A stretch of 64,000 nt of DNA from Galeruca laticollis (Eukaryota; Arthropoda; Insecta; Coleoptera; Chrysomelidae), in assembly GCA_963921935.1 (NCBI GenBank), contig OY998177.1, positions 108,616,067 through 108,680,066 on the forward strand, in the 5' to 3' direction. The translations under genes and the position numbers were made by a program. Under the pieces are notes generated by a model. That model worked only from the letters and a program-made list of their open reading frames with translations. It had not been told where the DNA came from and ran no database searches. Of the stretch, positions 47,580 to 58,629 are shown piece after piece. How positions within the stretch are numbered: position 1 is the stretch's first letter; every line of letters starts with the position of its first letter.

Positions 47580-48010
47580 GGCACTTAGCCTGAGTCATTG
47601 TACCGTTCCCAATATTGTCTACTGCCACTCCAAAAGTTTCGTGTCCTCAATATAGGCCATTATTTTATTTGGGGCGATTGTGAGTAGTTCTGATGGTTGT
47701 ATTGTTTCCTTTCCAAGATGCTTCTACCTGAGTCCTTGAAAGTTTTTACTGGTGTCTGATCCATTATTTCGCATTTCCTATAGATAGGTTCACTGACATT
47801 TCCCTCCTCCTTAGAATACAGTGTCCAGTAACCAAATCGGTAACTGTCTTCAAGTGTCTCTTGCTCAGTTTCAATAACCTGACTGACAGTTCTTTGTTTA
47901 CATTTCCAGAATGCTTTTTGCGTGCAGTTGACCTTCTACTAACCTCCATTTGATTCCGTGTTCCTTGTCTAGCCAGTTCCGGATTTCCCCTCTTATGTAA
48001 TCCTTAGTTC
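47580..48010 (-). pseudogene. LINE fragment after RNase H (C-terminal)
   Basis: Minus translation gives ITREEIRNWLDKEHGIKW, then NKELSVRLLKLSKRHLKTVT and DLVTGHCILRRR, matching the LTGHxxLxxHL block that follows RNase H in I/Jockey-like LINEs. Several frame breaks; no RT nearby. Confidence 0.6.
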
Positions 48011-48406
48011 AGCTGTGAATAAAAATATACTCGATAAGCGTAAAACACTTGTTTCGAGAAGTAATTAAATTAAACAATGTATCACAATGAATATTAAAAA
48101 ATTTCAATCAATGATAGACCTATCTCAATGTAAAATGTAAAACACAGTCTTATACAAATAGACGAGCAAATATACACATTTACATACATAGATACACATG
48201 CACGCACACGGAAAGCTAAAAAGTAAAAGTTACTAGTTACACGAGAAAACAACAATAAATACAGATGCACCTCGTTATCAAACAGATAAATATTAAAATA
48301 GAAAAACCAGCACAATTCGACATAAGAAATCTCAGAACACCAAGCCGACGATTTAGCAAAGGTACGTAATTTTTGTATTATCTTGAGTTTCTATATTATC
48401 TAATGG

Positions 48407-51337
48407 AATATTCGCTGAAGTTCAATTCTCTTACTTTGAAGTATATGTTTTTTCAGCTCTTTTTTAAAGTGGTTATTGTTTTTTATTGATTTTATTGTTT
48501 CAGGAATAATATTATACAGTTTTGGAGCAAAGAATGAGTATGATCTCTGAGCAGCGAACTTAACCATCAGGGGAGTAACGTAATGATCTTTTTGGCGAGT
48601 GTTGTATTGATGGAAGGGAAGTAAAGCTGTATGATTATTTGCATGATATTTGATACTTGTTCATAGAAAATACAACTGTCTCATATCTAGAATTTGAGTT
48701 TCATTGTACAGAATATCAGAAGAACATCTGCTGCTTCTAGAAAATATTAATTTAAGGAAGCGCCTTTGCATACCTTCGATAGAATGTATGTGAGTATTCA
48801 AAGTTCCCCCCCACACCGCTATTCCGTAACGAATATGACTTTCTACTAGTGAATAATATAAAGTTGTTTTCAAGTGCTTCAGTGGCAGGATTTCTTTAAG
48901 TTTCCGGAATTTATATAAAATAGTTCTCAATTTGTTCACAGTATACTTTATATGTAAATCCCATTTCATATGCATATCAATTATTATTCCTAAATATTTA
49001 ATTTTTTTTTCGGGGAGGATGTGGCAGGGTGTTTCATTCCTGACTACCAAGTTATCAAATAGAGGCATTCCAGCTGAGGTTCAACAAAATGGTATATAAT
49101 GTGTTTTATCTATATTAACCGTTAATAATATTTTATCCAACCAACATTTTATCGTAGAAAACTCCCTTTCAACCGTATCCTTCAATGAGTGACAGTCATC
49201 TGCTTTATAGAAGATGGCTGTATTATCCGCAAATCCAATTATATTTCCGTTGTTATTCAATGAGGAAAGTCTGTTCTGATATATATTAAACAATGTTGGT
49301 CCCAGCACGGAACCTTGAGGTACTCCACAGTCCATCACCCTCTCACTGCCGAGTACAACACCGATTCTCACCGCCTGGCATCTTCCTGTTAAATAACTTT
49401 CGAATAGCTTCAATATGTTACCTCGCAATCCAATATCTTCCAGCGACTGAAGAAGAAGGTGATGACTGACAGAGTCGAAGGCTTTGGATAGGTCTATGAA
49501 CACACATAAGGACGGTCTACCCTCATTCAAAGCTTGGGCAACTTTTGAATTCAATGACAGAGAGGCATCCTGAGTTGAAATTTTCTCTTTGAATCCAAAT
49601 TGATAATCTGAAATTAGTTTGTACTTATTGAGAAAATTAACAACCCTCCCTTTAATGATCTTCTCGAATACTTTCGATATATGGGTAACTAGAGAGATCG
49701 GACGATAGTTGGTGATGATGGATATATCCCCTTTTTTAAACAGTGGTGTAATAATTGATTTCTTACACTTAGCAAGGTAAACACCTTCCTCCACACATCT
49801 ATTCAATAAATAAGTCAAGGGTTCTAGAATATAGACTGATATTTGTTTTATAGTTTCTGCTTTAAAGTCATCATAACCCACTGCCTTGTTATTTTTTAAT
49901 TCTAAAATTATGTTTTTCGTCTCCATGGTGTTAATTGGTTCGAACACAAATGAATTAAGAATAGGTGATCTTTTTATTTTGTAATTTCTGTTGTTTTATA
50001 TCCGACCAGCAAAAGTTCTACCCACTTCAACAAAGGTTCCATTAAATGCATTCGCTATCTCTGTTTTGTCAGTCAAAATTTTGTTTTCTGTAGGATTTTT
50101 AATTTTATCTATGACGTATTTTAGTTTTCTTGTCCTTGATATTTGTTGAATAACATCCCACAGAGTTTTTGAAGTGTTTTGATTTTTTTTTCTATTAATT
50201 GGTTATAGAAGTTGGATTTAGTTTTGTGGATCAGTGAAGTTAACTTGTTTCGATAGCTTTTGTATTCTTTATTTAGATCATCATTGGGTGGCTGCTTTTG
50301 CATAAGACGAAACATCTTATTTTTTTTAATAATAGAATTTAGTAATCCATTCGTAACCCAGGGAGCTATTTTGTTGTTTTTCCTACGAATCTGACGTACC
50401 TCTGTGCATGCTTCCAACGTATTTGTGGTTATATTGATAAATTTTTCGGTTGCCGCGCCTGGAGTGGGTGCAGTATAGACGTCGCTCCAGGAGATATTGC
50501 TGAACATATTGTGCATTTTGTTGATATTTATACACTTTATTATTTTGTTATTGTGTTCTTGTACCTTATTTTTTTCCGGAATTACAACTTGGAGGAGAGT
50601 AGTGCAGTGGTCAGTAACTGTGGTTTTCAATATAATGGGTAGGATATTTTCGTTCGAATTAAGATCTTTGGATTTAATAAAAATATGGTCTAGGCAGGTT
50701 TCACTCCTGCCTTGTACTCTTGTAGGTGCATTTATTGTCGATACGTACCCAAACTCATTTAGCATGTTCAGATATTCAATTGTATCCCTGTCATCCGAAT
50801 AACACAGGTTAATATTGATATCCCCCAAAAACAGAGATATATCAGTGTTATCATGAAGGTTCTCAAAAAATTTAGAAAGGTTTTTATTAAACTCTTGAAG
50901 GCTGGAGTTTGGTGATCGGTATAAGCCTGTAATGAGAAGTGTGCTCCCCATGTTTACATCAAGGTTGATTTGAAGCGCCTTCAGCTCATTAGAAATCTGT
51001 TTTGTTTCGTAACTAAAATTAAAACACGATTTAATATATGCAACTATCCCATCATTCTGGTTATAACGGCTTTCGTTATATATCATATTGTATCCATTCA
51101 TGCAAAAAATGCTCTGATCGATTACCTCTCTTGTTTCGCTTAAAATTATACAGTCAATATCAGTATTAAACATCACTAAAAATTCATCAAAGTTTTTATA
51201 AATGCTACGGATATTCATTTGCAGAACCTTAAAATTAGTGGAGCTCCTATTGATATCAAGGATTTGATTGAATGCTTCGGTGGTATCTATGCTATACGTT
51301 TCGACACAATAAATTCTGAAATCCTTCACATACTGAT

Positions 51338-51344
<7 letters not shown>
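48407..51344 (-). pseudogene. LINE B ORF2: endonuclease plus reverse transcriptase, inactivated
   Basis: Starts MMDQYV at 51344. APE endonuclease: LQMNIRSIYKNFDEFLVMFN, ILSETRE, LFLGDININL, SETCLDHIFIK, TVTDHCTTLL. RT from 49947: KAVGYDDFKAE, NYRPISLVTHISKVFEKII, YQFGFKEKISTQ, FIDLSKAFDSV, VPQGSVLGPTLFNIYQN, FADN in place of FADD, then KYLGIIIDMHMKW. It ends with YSFFAPKLYNIIPETI near 48500. Inactivated by a frameshift in an A-run (~50190), stops near 50003 and 49081, and the FADN change. Better preserved than LINE A, same family. Confidence 0.88.

Positions 51345-51386
<42 letters not shown>
51343..51386. repeat. (AT)n microsatellite
   Basis: Directly abuts the start codon of LINE B ORF2. 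Confidence 0.95.
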
Positions 51387-51390
<4 letters not shown>

Positions 51391-51909
51391 CTGGATAGAA
51401 TTGGTATAAGAGAATATTTAAAAAGTTTAAATACTATGAATTATTAATTTTAGTTTAGTTGAGTTGATATTTAATTTTTGTTTGCCCGGTATATTGTAAT
51501 ATTTAAGATTTATTTGTAAAATAATTATTTCTTTGCATGAGAAACTCTCTGATCTCAGAGTAGGGTTCAGATGTAGAAAAATAAAACGATTTCAATTTCT
51601 AATATGAGCGCCGAAATTCAAATAATATTCCTATCTTTCAATAAAAATTTTGTTAATCAAAATATACTTGCTTTATCATTATTTCCAAATAAACTCTAAA
51701 GACGGTCCTGTGTTTAATGTTGAACTTCTCCACGATTCATAGATGTCAGTTTAAAAACTACCAACTGTTTAAGCTAGATGGAGCAATCACCATAGAGAAA
51801 TGAAAAATCTCAATAAAATAATTTCACAATATTCTTCAAATAGAAAAACGTTATTTAATGCTGTAGAAACAAATACATTATTCTTTTACAGGACATAAAT
51901 TAGTGAAAA
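51387..51909. other. Non-coding interval
   Basis: AT-rich sequence between the microsatellite and the BEL target site. No supported feature. Confidence 0.4.
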
Positions 51910-51914
51910 CCTAT

Positions 51915-52168
51915 TGTATGGGAATAAACGAACGATTATTCCTTAAACACACATAAAGCTTCAATAGCTCTTATTTCACTTGGAAGGATTGGATATCATT
52001 CAAATTATCTTGAATCGTTGATAAAAATCAAATATATTTTATGAAGTAGAAATTTTTTATTTTTGACAGAGACAATTTTTTGTAACTGACAGAAAAACTT
52101 CCAAGGTTGAATTGAAAATAAATATTTAAGCTATCATGTTAGCAGTTAGACAAGTTAGAAATTAAACA
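51915..52168 (-). repeat. BEL 3' LTR
   Basis: 254 bp; starts TGTATGGGAATAAACG on plus and ends ATTAAACA. Partner of 57885-58138. Confidence 0.93.
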
Positions 52169-52315
52169 TAACTCCCGCCTTGGACGTTTTCCGGGAGAAA
52201 ACTCCAACTTAAACAAAACACTTCACTTCAGATAACTTCCGCACACAACACAGTATATAAAACATAAAAAATAGCTAACCTAATGACAAAGTTTAAGATT
52301 TAACAATACACAAAT

Positions 52316-55300
52316 CTAGGTATCATCAGGAAGGGGACATACCTTCGCTATAGACCTAAGAAACGTTCCATCTGATGTTTTGACTCTAATTAAACGAACT
52401 TTGCCGTCTGAACCCTGAATAATTTCAATGATTCGCGCGAGAGCCCACCTGAAAGGAGGCAAGTTATCCTCCTTTAAAAGGACTAATTGATTAATTTCCA
52501 AATTTCGGGTTTGATTGGTCCATTTTGGCCTTTGTTGAAGCCTATTAAGATATTCAATGGACCATCGCTTCCAAAATATTTGTTTGAATTTAATACACTC
52601 CTGATACATTGACAATCGATTTTCTGGAATATTACTCAAGTCTTTGTCTGGGAATGCTGAAAGATTGTCGCCTATTAAAAAATGTCCCGGTGTTAAAGAG
52701 TTTAAATCAGTCGGATCATTTGATAAAATGCTAAGAGGTCGCGAGTTCATAATGCTCTCAATGCAAACCAAGACTGTCGAAAATTCCTCAAAATTTAGAA
52801 CTGTTTTACCAATAGCTTTAATCAGATGATGCTTAGCACCCTTAATTGCGGCCTCCCAAAGACCGCCCCAATGTGGTGAACGAGGTGGGATAAATTTCCA
52901 CTGAGTCTCATTTTTCGATAAAAAATTTTCAATAGACTCAATATTACTTTTGGATTTAAAAAATTCGTATAAGGTTTTCAAATGGTTACTGGAGCCAAAA
53001 AAATTAGTGGCATTGTCAGAGTATATTACCGAAGGATTACCCCGTCGGCCTATGAAACGTTGTAATGTGAGCAAAAATTGTTCTGTCGACAAGCCCGACA
53101 CCAATTCTATATGGACGCACTTAGTAGTCATACATACAAATATAGCAATATATGCTTTAACTTTAGAGGCTTTGCGTAAATTCGAGGTTTTAATTAAAAA
53201 TGGACCCCCAAAGTCCACACCGACCTTTAAAAATGGACGACAAACTGAAATTCGATCTTTAGGCAGATCTGCCATCATTTGCTCAGCACACCTAGCTTTA
53301 AATTTAAAACAAGGGATGCACTTGTGGATTATTCGTTTAACAGCTCTAAGGCCATCTAAAGGCCAATAACGTAGTCTAAAGTTACTTAACACGGTTTGAG
53401 CACCGGCATGATATAATTTAAGGTGCTCTCTCCGTAGCATCAAATCAACAATGTGGCATCTAGCGGGCAATAATATTGGATGCTTTTGTGCAAATGGCAG
53501 ATCAGCATTTGACAATCTCCCGCCAACGCGGATTAAGCCTTCCAAGTCAATAAAGGGATTCAAAGAATTAAACTGTTTATTTCGAAGGACCTTTTTGTTT
53601 TTTAATAAATCTTTTTCTTGAGAAAAATAATGTTGTTGCAAAACTTGCAATGTTGCCTTTAAAGCATGTTGTAATTCATCTACTTTTAAAGGACCAAACC
53701 TTTTATCATCTTTATGTTGTAAATTATGTCTAAACCGAAGACAGAATGCAACTATACGTTGTATTTTCAGAAAATCTGAAAACCTATTGAAAATACTTAT
53801 CATATAATTTTCAGTAGAGGTTGTACTCATAACAACTTTTCGTTCTTCCGGAATTTTCTGAATATTAACACTTGACTGAAATGAATTTAAATTAAAATCA
53901 ACATTTTTCAAATGTGAGGGCCCTTGCCACCACATATTATTAGAAATAAGTTCTTGCGCCATCATACCTCTAGATACATAATCAGCTGGATTTTGTTTGG
54001 TAGGAATGTACCTCCAGGTGTACAAGGATGTTAGTTCTTGAATTAAAGAAACTCTATTAGAGACAAATATATTCCATCTACTTGGATGTGATTGTAGCCA
54101 TGCTAACGAAATTTGCGAATCAGTCCAAAGATTAACACTGGCTATTTGGAAGTTATTTTTGAATGTTTCTAAAATACGATGGGTGACCTTTGCTGACAAC
54201 ACGCATGCGCATAATTCCAATTTTGGAAGAGAAATTGTTCGCAAAGGACAAACTCTAGATTTGGCACAAATTAGATGACAAGAAACACTGTTATTTTCAT
54301 AAACAGTTCTTAAATATATACAACACCCATATGCCTTTAAGCTTGCGTCTGAATAAGAATGAATCTCAATTCGCTTGATATTGCGATTATTAATTAAACA
54401 TCGCGGAATTTTTAACTCTGATAATTCAAGAATGTTTGTAGAAAATTGAATCCATTCGTTACTTAACTCTAAATTTAAACAGTCGTCCCAATTTAAATTC
54501 AATAACCAAAGCTTCTGCATGAAGATTTTGGCTGTTATGACAATTGGAGCAACAAGCCCCAACGGATCATAGATTTGAGCTATAATAGCTAAGACGTTTC
54601 TTTTCGTAATTGGATTTACATTTATGTTCTTGGGCAGAGAAATAGAAAAGTGATCTGATTTCGGCTCCCAAAAAACACCCAGCACTTTATTGGAATTACT
54701 CTCAGAATTTATAGAGTAGTTTTTGGATTCAGTTTCTGAGGTAAAATTGTTCATAAACTCAATGGAATTTGAACACCATTTATGAAGTGTAAATTGGCCT
54801 AAATTAAGTAATTTTATTAATTGGGTTTTCAGTTCACAGAGCTCCTCGAAAGAGTCAGCTCCAGCCAACACATCGTCAACGTATGTTTGAGTTTGGATTG
54901 CCATAGCTGCCAACGGAAATTCTTTTTTATACATGTCTGCCAATTCAACGAGACAACGAGTGGCTACATAAGGTGCAAAATTTGTTCCGTAGCTAACAGT
55001 TAACAATTCAATGCATTTAATATCATCTGTTATATTTTCTCGCCATAAGATGTTTTGTAGGTAAATGTGATCAGAATTAATCAAGATTTGCCGGTACATC
55101 TTTTCGATGTCTGCAACAACAGCCAACATATAAGCTCTAAAGCGACACAAAATGTCAAATAGCTCTGGCTGAACAACAAGCCCTTTTAGACATATGTCGT
55201 TTAATGAATATCCCGAGGTGGTTTTTAGGGACGCGTCGAAGACCACTCTGAGACGCGTTGTAACTTTATCATTGCGAATCACACAATGGTGAGGTATAAA

Positions 55301-57631
55301 ATATTTGTGGTTATTGTGAATATTTTTAAGATCAAGAGGAATGTACCGTGCATGACCTAAGTTGATGTATTCTTTAATAAACTCTGAATATTGGTCAAAC
55401 AATGACTTATTTTGATGCAATCTTTTCTCTAATGAAAGAAAACGTTTTTTGGCATATGAAAAAGATTCGCCTAGTTTAGAACTCTCAACGGGCGATTTAA
55501 ATGGCATATCCACTTGAAATCTACCATTATCCAAAATTTTTGTGGTATCCTTAAATATTTGTTCAGAAAGTTCATCTTCACTTGATAAAATACGTCCTTG
55601 TGGCACATCTTCAACTGCCCAGAATTTTTGCAGCAAATTGTCGATTTGAATGAAATTAATGAATAAAGAATGTGAGGGAACTTGATCACATGTTATAAAA
55701 TTTGACAAGATTGTTGGGGATAGGACACCTCCTACCACCCAACCAAGATGAGTATTTTGTAATATGGGTAGGTTGTCCCCAAGGTTAATCAGACCAGGTA
55801 AAAGTAATGAATAATAAACATCTGCTCCTAATAACAAATCTACGTGATCTGGAACATCATAATTTGAGTCGGCCAACACAATGCTACAAGGGATTTCTAA
55901 TCGATCTGTTTGTAGAGGGAATTGAGGCAGCTTAGAAGAAATGAAATTTGTTACTGAACAATTTACTTCAAATGTTTTTGTTGGGTCAACCTTTGAGAAC
56001 AATTTAATATCTATTCCTTCACTTACTTGCATGTGACCTGATACACCACAAATTGACAAGTTTTTATTATAGGTAGGGTATTGTAGTCTTTTCGCTAATT
56101 TATGTGTGATTAGTGATACTTGAGACCCACTATCAAGCACGGCTCTGGCAGATATTAAATGGCCATTGTTATTTGAAACATGTACGGATGCAGTTGCCAA
56201 TAAAATATGAGATTTTTGGTTTATAAAAAGGCTTGACATAGTGTTGAATTGTGCCCCAAGCTTGTCACTAGTGGAAGCTTGAGTAACCTCCGAATTTTGT
56301 ATTTGTTCTATGTTAGAAGCTTGATCTGAGTTACTACTCGATTTGTTCATGGAATAACCTTTTTGTTTGTAATTGGTAGGCCCACGATTGGAATCAAAAC
56401 TCGAATTTTGTTGAGCATTTATTGTATTATTGTGAGAATTATTAGATTTTGATGAATTTCCCGCATGTAATAGGGAATTATGAGCTTCGCCGCAAATAGG
56501 GCAATTCTTCCACTCACATTGACTTACATGATGTGGAGCAAAACATTTTAAACATAACCGATTTGAAAATATAAACTGTTTTCTTTTATTCAATGGCAAT
56601 TCTTTGAATTTAAAGCATTTAAACATGTTATGATTTGACATTTTGCAAAACAAACAACTTAACTTTTTATCTACATTAGCAAAATTAGAGTTTTTACGAG
56701 GCAACTCTGGCGAAACCAAATTTTCAGCAGCCTGACATCTTTTCTCAACGAACTTGAGGAACCCGTCTAAAGTAGGTAAAAGAGTAGGACCTCTTTCCAA
56801 TTCATACCCACGTCTAGTGTTAATGTCTAGTTTTTGGGACAAAATATACACCAAAATCAAATCCCACTCTGCTATAGGAACATTCAAATTTTTTAAGCAC
56901 TCAGTGTGCTGTTTAACTGTGACAACAAAGTTACGCAAATTCATTGAATTACTTTTATTTATTGATGGAACGTCTAATAGGCCCTTGATGTGAACGTAAA
57001 TATTCGCTAACTTATTTTCATATCTTTCCTTAAGTATGTCAATTGCTACTGACAAATTAGAGGCGACCAATGGTAAATTTGAAATTAATTTTTGAGGTTC
57101 ACCCAGTAAATTTGATTTTAAATAAATAAGTTTTTGTATTTCTGCCAAATCATCATTGTCTAAAACAAGGGCTTTAAAAATATCATAGAAACCATTCCAA
57201 CTTTGGTGCCCACCTGCAAATTTGTCAATTACAATTTCAGGCATCTTAGCTTTTACCTCTGTTTTAACATTAACATTTTGTATGGAATTTGCGTGATGAC
57301 CTTGTTGGTTTGTACCTTGAACGGTAGCATTATCTTTAGGAGAAGAATGATCAATCAAAATTTTTAATTGAGTTTTTAAAGTACAATATTTTTCTTCATA
57401 GTCACTAGGGTCACCAATCTTATCAAGATCTGTCTCGGAGCCCTCAATGACGTCCTGAGACTCACAAAAATTTTTGAAAGAAGTTTCAAGTAGCTCTAAC
57501 CTGGTATCATATTCAAGTTTATGCAATAAATTACCTGCATTTGCATTGATAAAATTCTCTATTCTAGTGATACTACCTTTAGCAGTTCTTCGAGCGGCGT
57601 GCGCTTTTAATAACAACGCATCCGGATCCAT
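52316..57631 (-). CDS. BEL/Pao polyprotein (gag-protease-RT-RNase H-integrase)
   Basis: 1,771 residues, ATG at 57631, no stops. Approximate residues: gag-like DUF1759 (~130-300, KFAGGHQSWNGFYDIF); Cys/His knuckle cluster (~325-390, CLFCKMSNHNMFKC, CLKCFAPHHVSQC, CPICGEAH); aspartic protease (~497, VLDSGSQVSLI); Pao-type RT (~790-1000) with VVADIEKMYRQI and the YVDD box at ~915; RNase H (~1090-1230, HSYSDAS, WTDSQ); integrase zinc region (~1385-1435) and core with D in VGVDFGGPF (~1470), D in IYSDNATNFF (~1537) and E in HWGGLWEAAIKG (~1590); DUF5641-type C-terminus (~1725). All catalytic motifs look intact. No separate env-like ORF. Order and domains fit BEL/Pao and exclude Gypsy or Copia. Confidence 0.95.
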   Translation of the reverse strand: MDPDALLLKAHAARRTAKGSITRIENFINANAGNLLHKLEYDTRLELLETSFKNFCESQDVIEGSETDLDKIGDPSDYEEKYCTLKTQLKILIDHSSPKDNATVQGTNQQGHHANSIQNVNVKTEVKAKMPEIVIDKFAGGHQSWNGFYDIFKALVLDNDDLAEIQKLIYLKSNLLGEPQKLISNLPLVASNLSVAIDILKERYENKLANIYVHIKGLLDVPSINKSNSMNLRNFVVTVKQHTECLKNLNVPIAEWDLILVYILSQKLDINTRRGYELERGPTLLPTLDGFLKFVEKRCQAAENLVSPELPRKNSNFANVDKKLSCLFCKMSNHNMFKCFKFKELPLNKRKQFIFSNRLCLKCFAPHHVSQCEWKNCPICGEAHNSLLHAGNSSKSNNSHNNTINAQQNSSFDSNRGPTNYKQKGYSMNKSSSNSDQASNIEQIQNSEVTQASTSDKLGAQFNTMSSLFINQKSHILLATASVHVSNNNGHLISARAVLDSGSQVSLITHKLAKRLQYPTYNKNLSICGVSGHMQVSEGIDIKLFSKVDPTKTFEVNCSVTNFISSKLPQFPLQTDRLEIPCSIVLADSNYDVPDHVDLLLGADVYYSLLLPGLINLGDNLPILQNTHLGWVVGGVLSPTILSNFITCDQVPSHSLFINFIQIDNLLQKFWAVEDVPQGRILSSEDELSEQIFKDTTKILDNGRFQVDMPFKSPVESSKLGESFSYAKKRFLSLEKRLHQNKSLFDQYSEFIKEYINLGHARYIPLDLKNIHNNHKYFIPHHCVIRNDKVTTRLRVVFDASLKTTSGYSLNDICLKGLVVQPELFDILCRFRAYMLAVVADIEKMYRQILINSDHIYLQNILWRENITDDIKCIELLTVSYGTNFAPYVATRCLVELADMYKKEFPLAAMAIQTQTYVDDVLAGADSFEELCELKTQLIKLLNLGQFTLHKWCSNSIEFMNNFTSETESKNYSINSESNSNKVLGVFWEPKSDHFSISLPKNINVNPITKRNVLAIIAQIYDPLGLVAPIVITAKIFMQKLWLLNLNWDDCLNLELSNEWIQFSTNILELSELKIPRCLINNRNIKRIEIHSYSDASLKAYGCCIYLRTVYENNSVSCHLICAKSRVCPLRTISLPKLELCACVLSAKVTHRILETFKNNFQIASVNLWTDSQISLAWLQSHPSRWNIFVSNRVSLIQELTSLYTWRYIPTKQNPADYVSRGMMAQELISNNMWWQGPSHLKNVDFNLNSFQSSVNIQKIPEERKVVMSTTSTENYMISIFNRFSDFLKIQRIVAFCLRFRHNLQHKDDKRFGPLKVDELQHALKATLQVLQQHYFSQEKDLLKNKKVLRNKQFNSLNPFIDLEGLIRVGGRLSNADLPFAQKHPILLPARCHIVDLMLRREHLKLYHAGAQTVLSNFRLRYWPLDGLRAVKRIIHKCIPCFKFKARCAEQMMADLPKDRISVCRPFLKVGVDFGGPFLIKTSNLRKASKVKAYIAIFVCMTTKCVHIELVSGLSTEQFLLTLQRFIGRRGNPSVIYSDNATNFFGSSNHLKTLYEFFKSKSNIESIENFLSKNETQWKFIPPRSPHWGGLWEAAIKGAKHHLIKAIGKTVLNFEEFSTVLVCIESIMNSRPLSILSNDPTDLNSLTPGHFLIGDNLSAFPDKDLSNIPENRLSMYQECIKFKQIFWKRWSIEYLNRLQQRPKWTNQTRNLEINQLVLLKEDNLPPFRWALARIIEIIQGSDGKVRLIRVKTSDGTFLRSIAKVCPLPDDT

Positions 57632-57884
57632 GTTTGATTACAGGTTTATATACGTAAAAAAAGTTTGCAAACTGTGTGCGAAAACTCGCACGTCAAATGT
57701 TGAACAGTTCAAAAAATAAAGAATATATTGGAAACGTCTGACCTGAATGAGTCCTTGACAAAGTCCAATTCACAATCGGTCCAGTCCAATTACCAGATAC
57801 CAGACACACATTCCATTTTCCAATTTTAATAATTAGGATTTATCGCTGGTTTTATGCTCTGTCCGACTCGAGGGATCAAATTTA

Positions 57885-58138
57885 TGTATGGGAATAAACG
57901 AACGATTATTCCTTAAACACACATAAAGCTTCAATAGCTCTTATTTCACTTGGAAGGATTGGATATCATTCAAATTATCTTGAATCGTTGATAAAAATCA
58001 AATATATTTTATGAAGTAGAAATTTTTTATTTTTGACAGTGACAATTTTTTGTAACTGACAGAAAAACTTCCAAGGTTGAATTGAAAATAAATATTTAAG
58101 CTATCATGTTAGCAGTTAGACAAGTTAGAAATTAAACA
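57885..58138 (-). repeat. BEL 5' LTR
   Basis: 254 bp, one apparent difference from the 3' LTR. Promoter of the element when read on the minus strand. Confidence 0.93.
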
Positions 58139-58242
58139 CCTATTATCTATTATGATCATTCATTCAAATAAAGTCATCCACTCGAATGAAGTACAATGTC
58201 TATATATAATTCAAAATAGGCAAATCTTAAAACACGAAATCC

Positions 58243-58252
58243 GTTATATAAA
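58243..58252 (+). promoter_or_regulatory. TATA box ahead of a candidate small gene
   Basis: TATATAAAAG 17 bases before the ATG at 58269 and about 105 bases right of the BEL insertion. The short distance would leave almost no 5' leader, which weakens the case for this exact start. Confidence 0.35.
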
Positions 58253-58268
58253 AGTCTATGATAGAAAG

Positions 58269-58626
58269 ATGGCGGAAGATAAAACTTATAAGCGTCTGTT
58301 TAATATCAAAGTTCAATTCTTTGCACTAAATCGGTAAGTTTACTCTACCTTCTTTATATATAATTAAAATAGTTTTAAATACCTTTTTTCACTGTATAGT
58401 TCAATTAATTCACATCAATAAATGGTTATTTTGTTTTAGGTTACCTCTTGGGAAATACCATACAATTTATCCAGCTTGCATAATATCCAGAAACGGTGCT
58501 ACATTTCGTCCACATCAATACATTTTAATCAAATCACATAATCCAAAGCTTTCTAAAAGGTATGGTGGAGACACCGTTCCACCATACAATATTTTACTTA
58601 ATTACATCTATAAGTTTTATGGTTAG
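58269..58626 (+). CDS. Candidate two-exon small gene of unknown function
   Basis: Exon 1 58269-58333 starts ATGGCGGAAGAT. Donor GTAAGT at 58334; 106-base intron; acceptor TTTTGTTTTAG ending at 58439; exon 2 58440-58626. The phase-2 junction keeps the frame (N-R-L-P), giving 83 residues: MAEDKTYKRLFNIKVQFFAL ... GKYHTIYPACIISRNGATFR ... YGGDTVPPYNILLNYIYKFY. A second possible donor (AAAAGGTATGG, 58555) could lead to more exons. No family recognised and no signal peptide or membrane helix. It could be the start of a host gene, a first exon of an unrecognised transposon, or chance. Confidence 0.35.
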
Positions 58627-58629
58627 TAT

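Larger units (their letters stand above)
51915..58138 (-). mobile_element. Complete BEL/Pao LTR retrotransposon
   Basis: 5-bp target duplication CCTAT (51910-51914 and 58139-58143). 6,224 bp including two 254-bp LTRs that I read as differing at one position (GACAGAGACAAT vs GACAGTGACAAT). On the minus strand LTRs run TG...CA. One uninterrupted polyprotein ORF. A purine-rich AAGGCGGGAG stretch just before the 3' LTR (minus; plus ~52173-52182) is the likely polypurine tract. I could not recognise a TGG-type primer-binding site after the 5' LTR. The near-identical LTRs indicate a very recent insertion. Confidence 0.95.

Noticed and set aside
50497..50802. 101-residue plus-strand ORF
   Set aside because: Antisense shadow of LINE B endonuclease.
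54821..56993. Several plus-strand ORFs inside the BEL element
   Set aside because: Shadows of the intact 1,771-codon polyprotein on the other strand.
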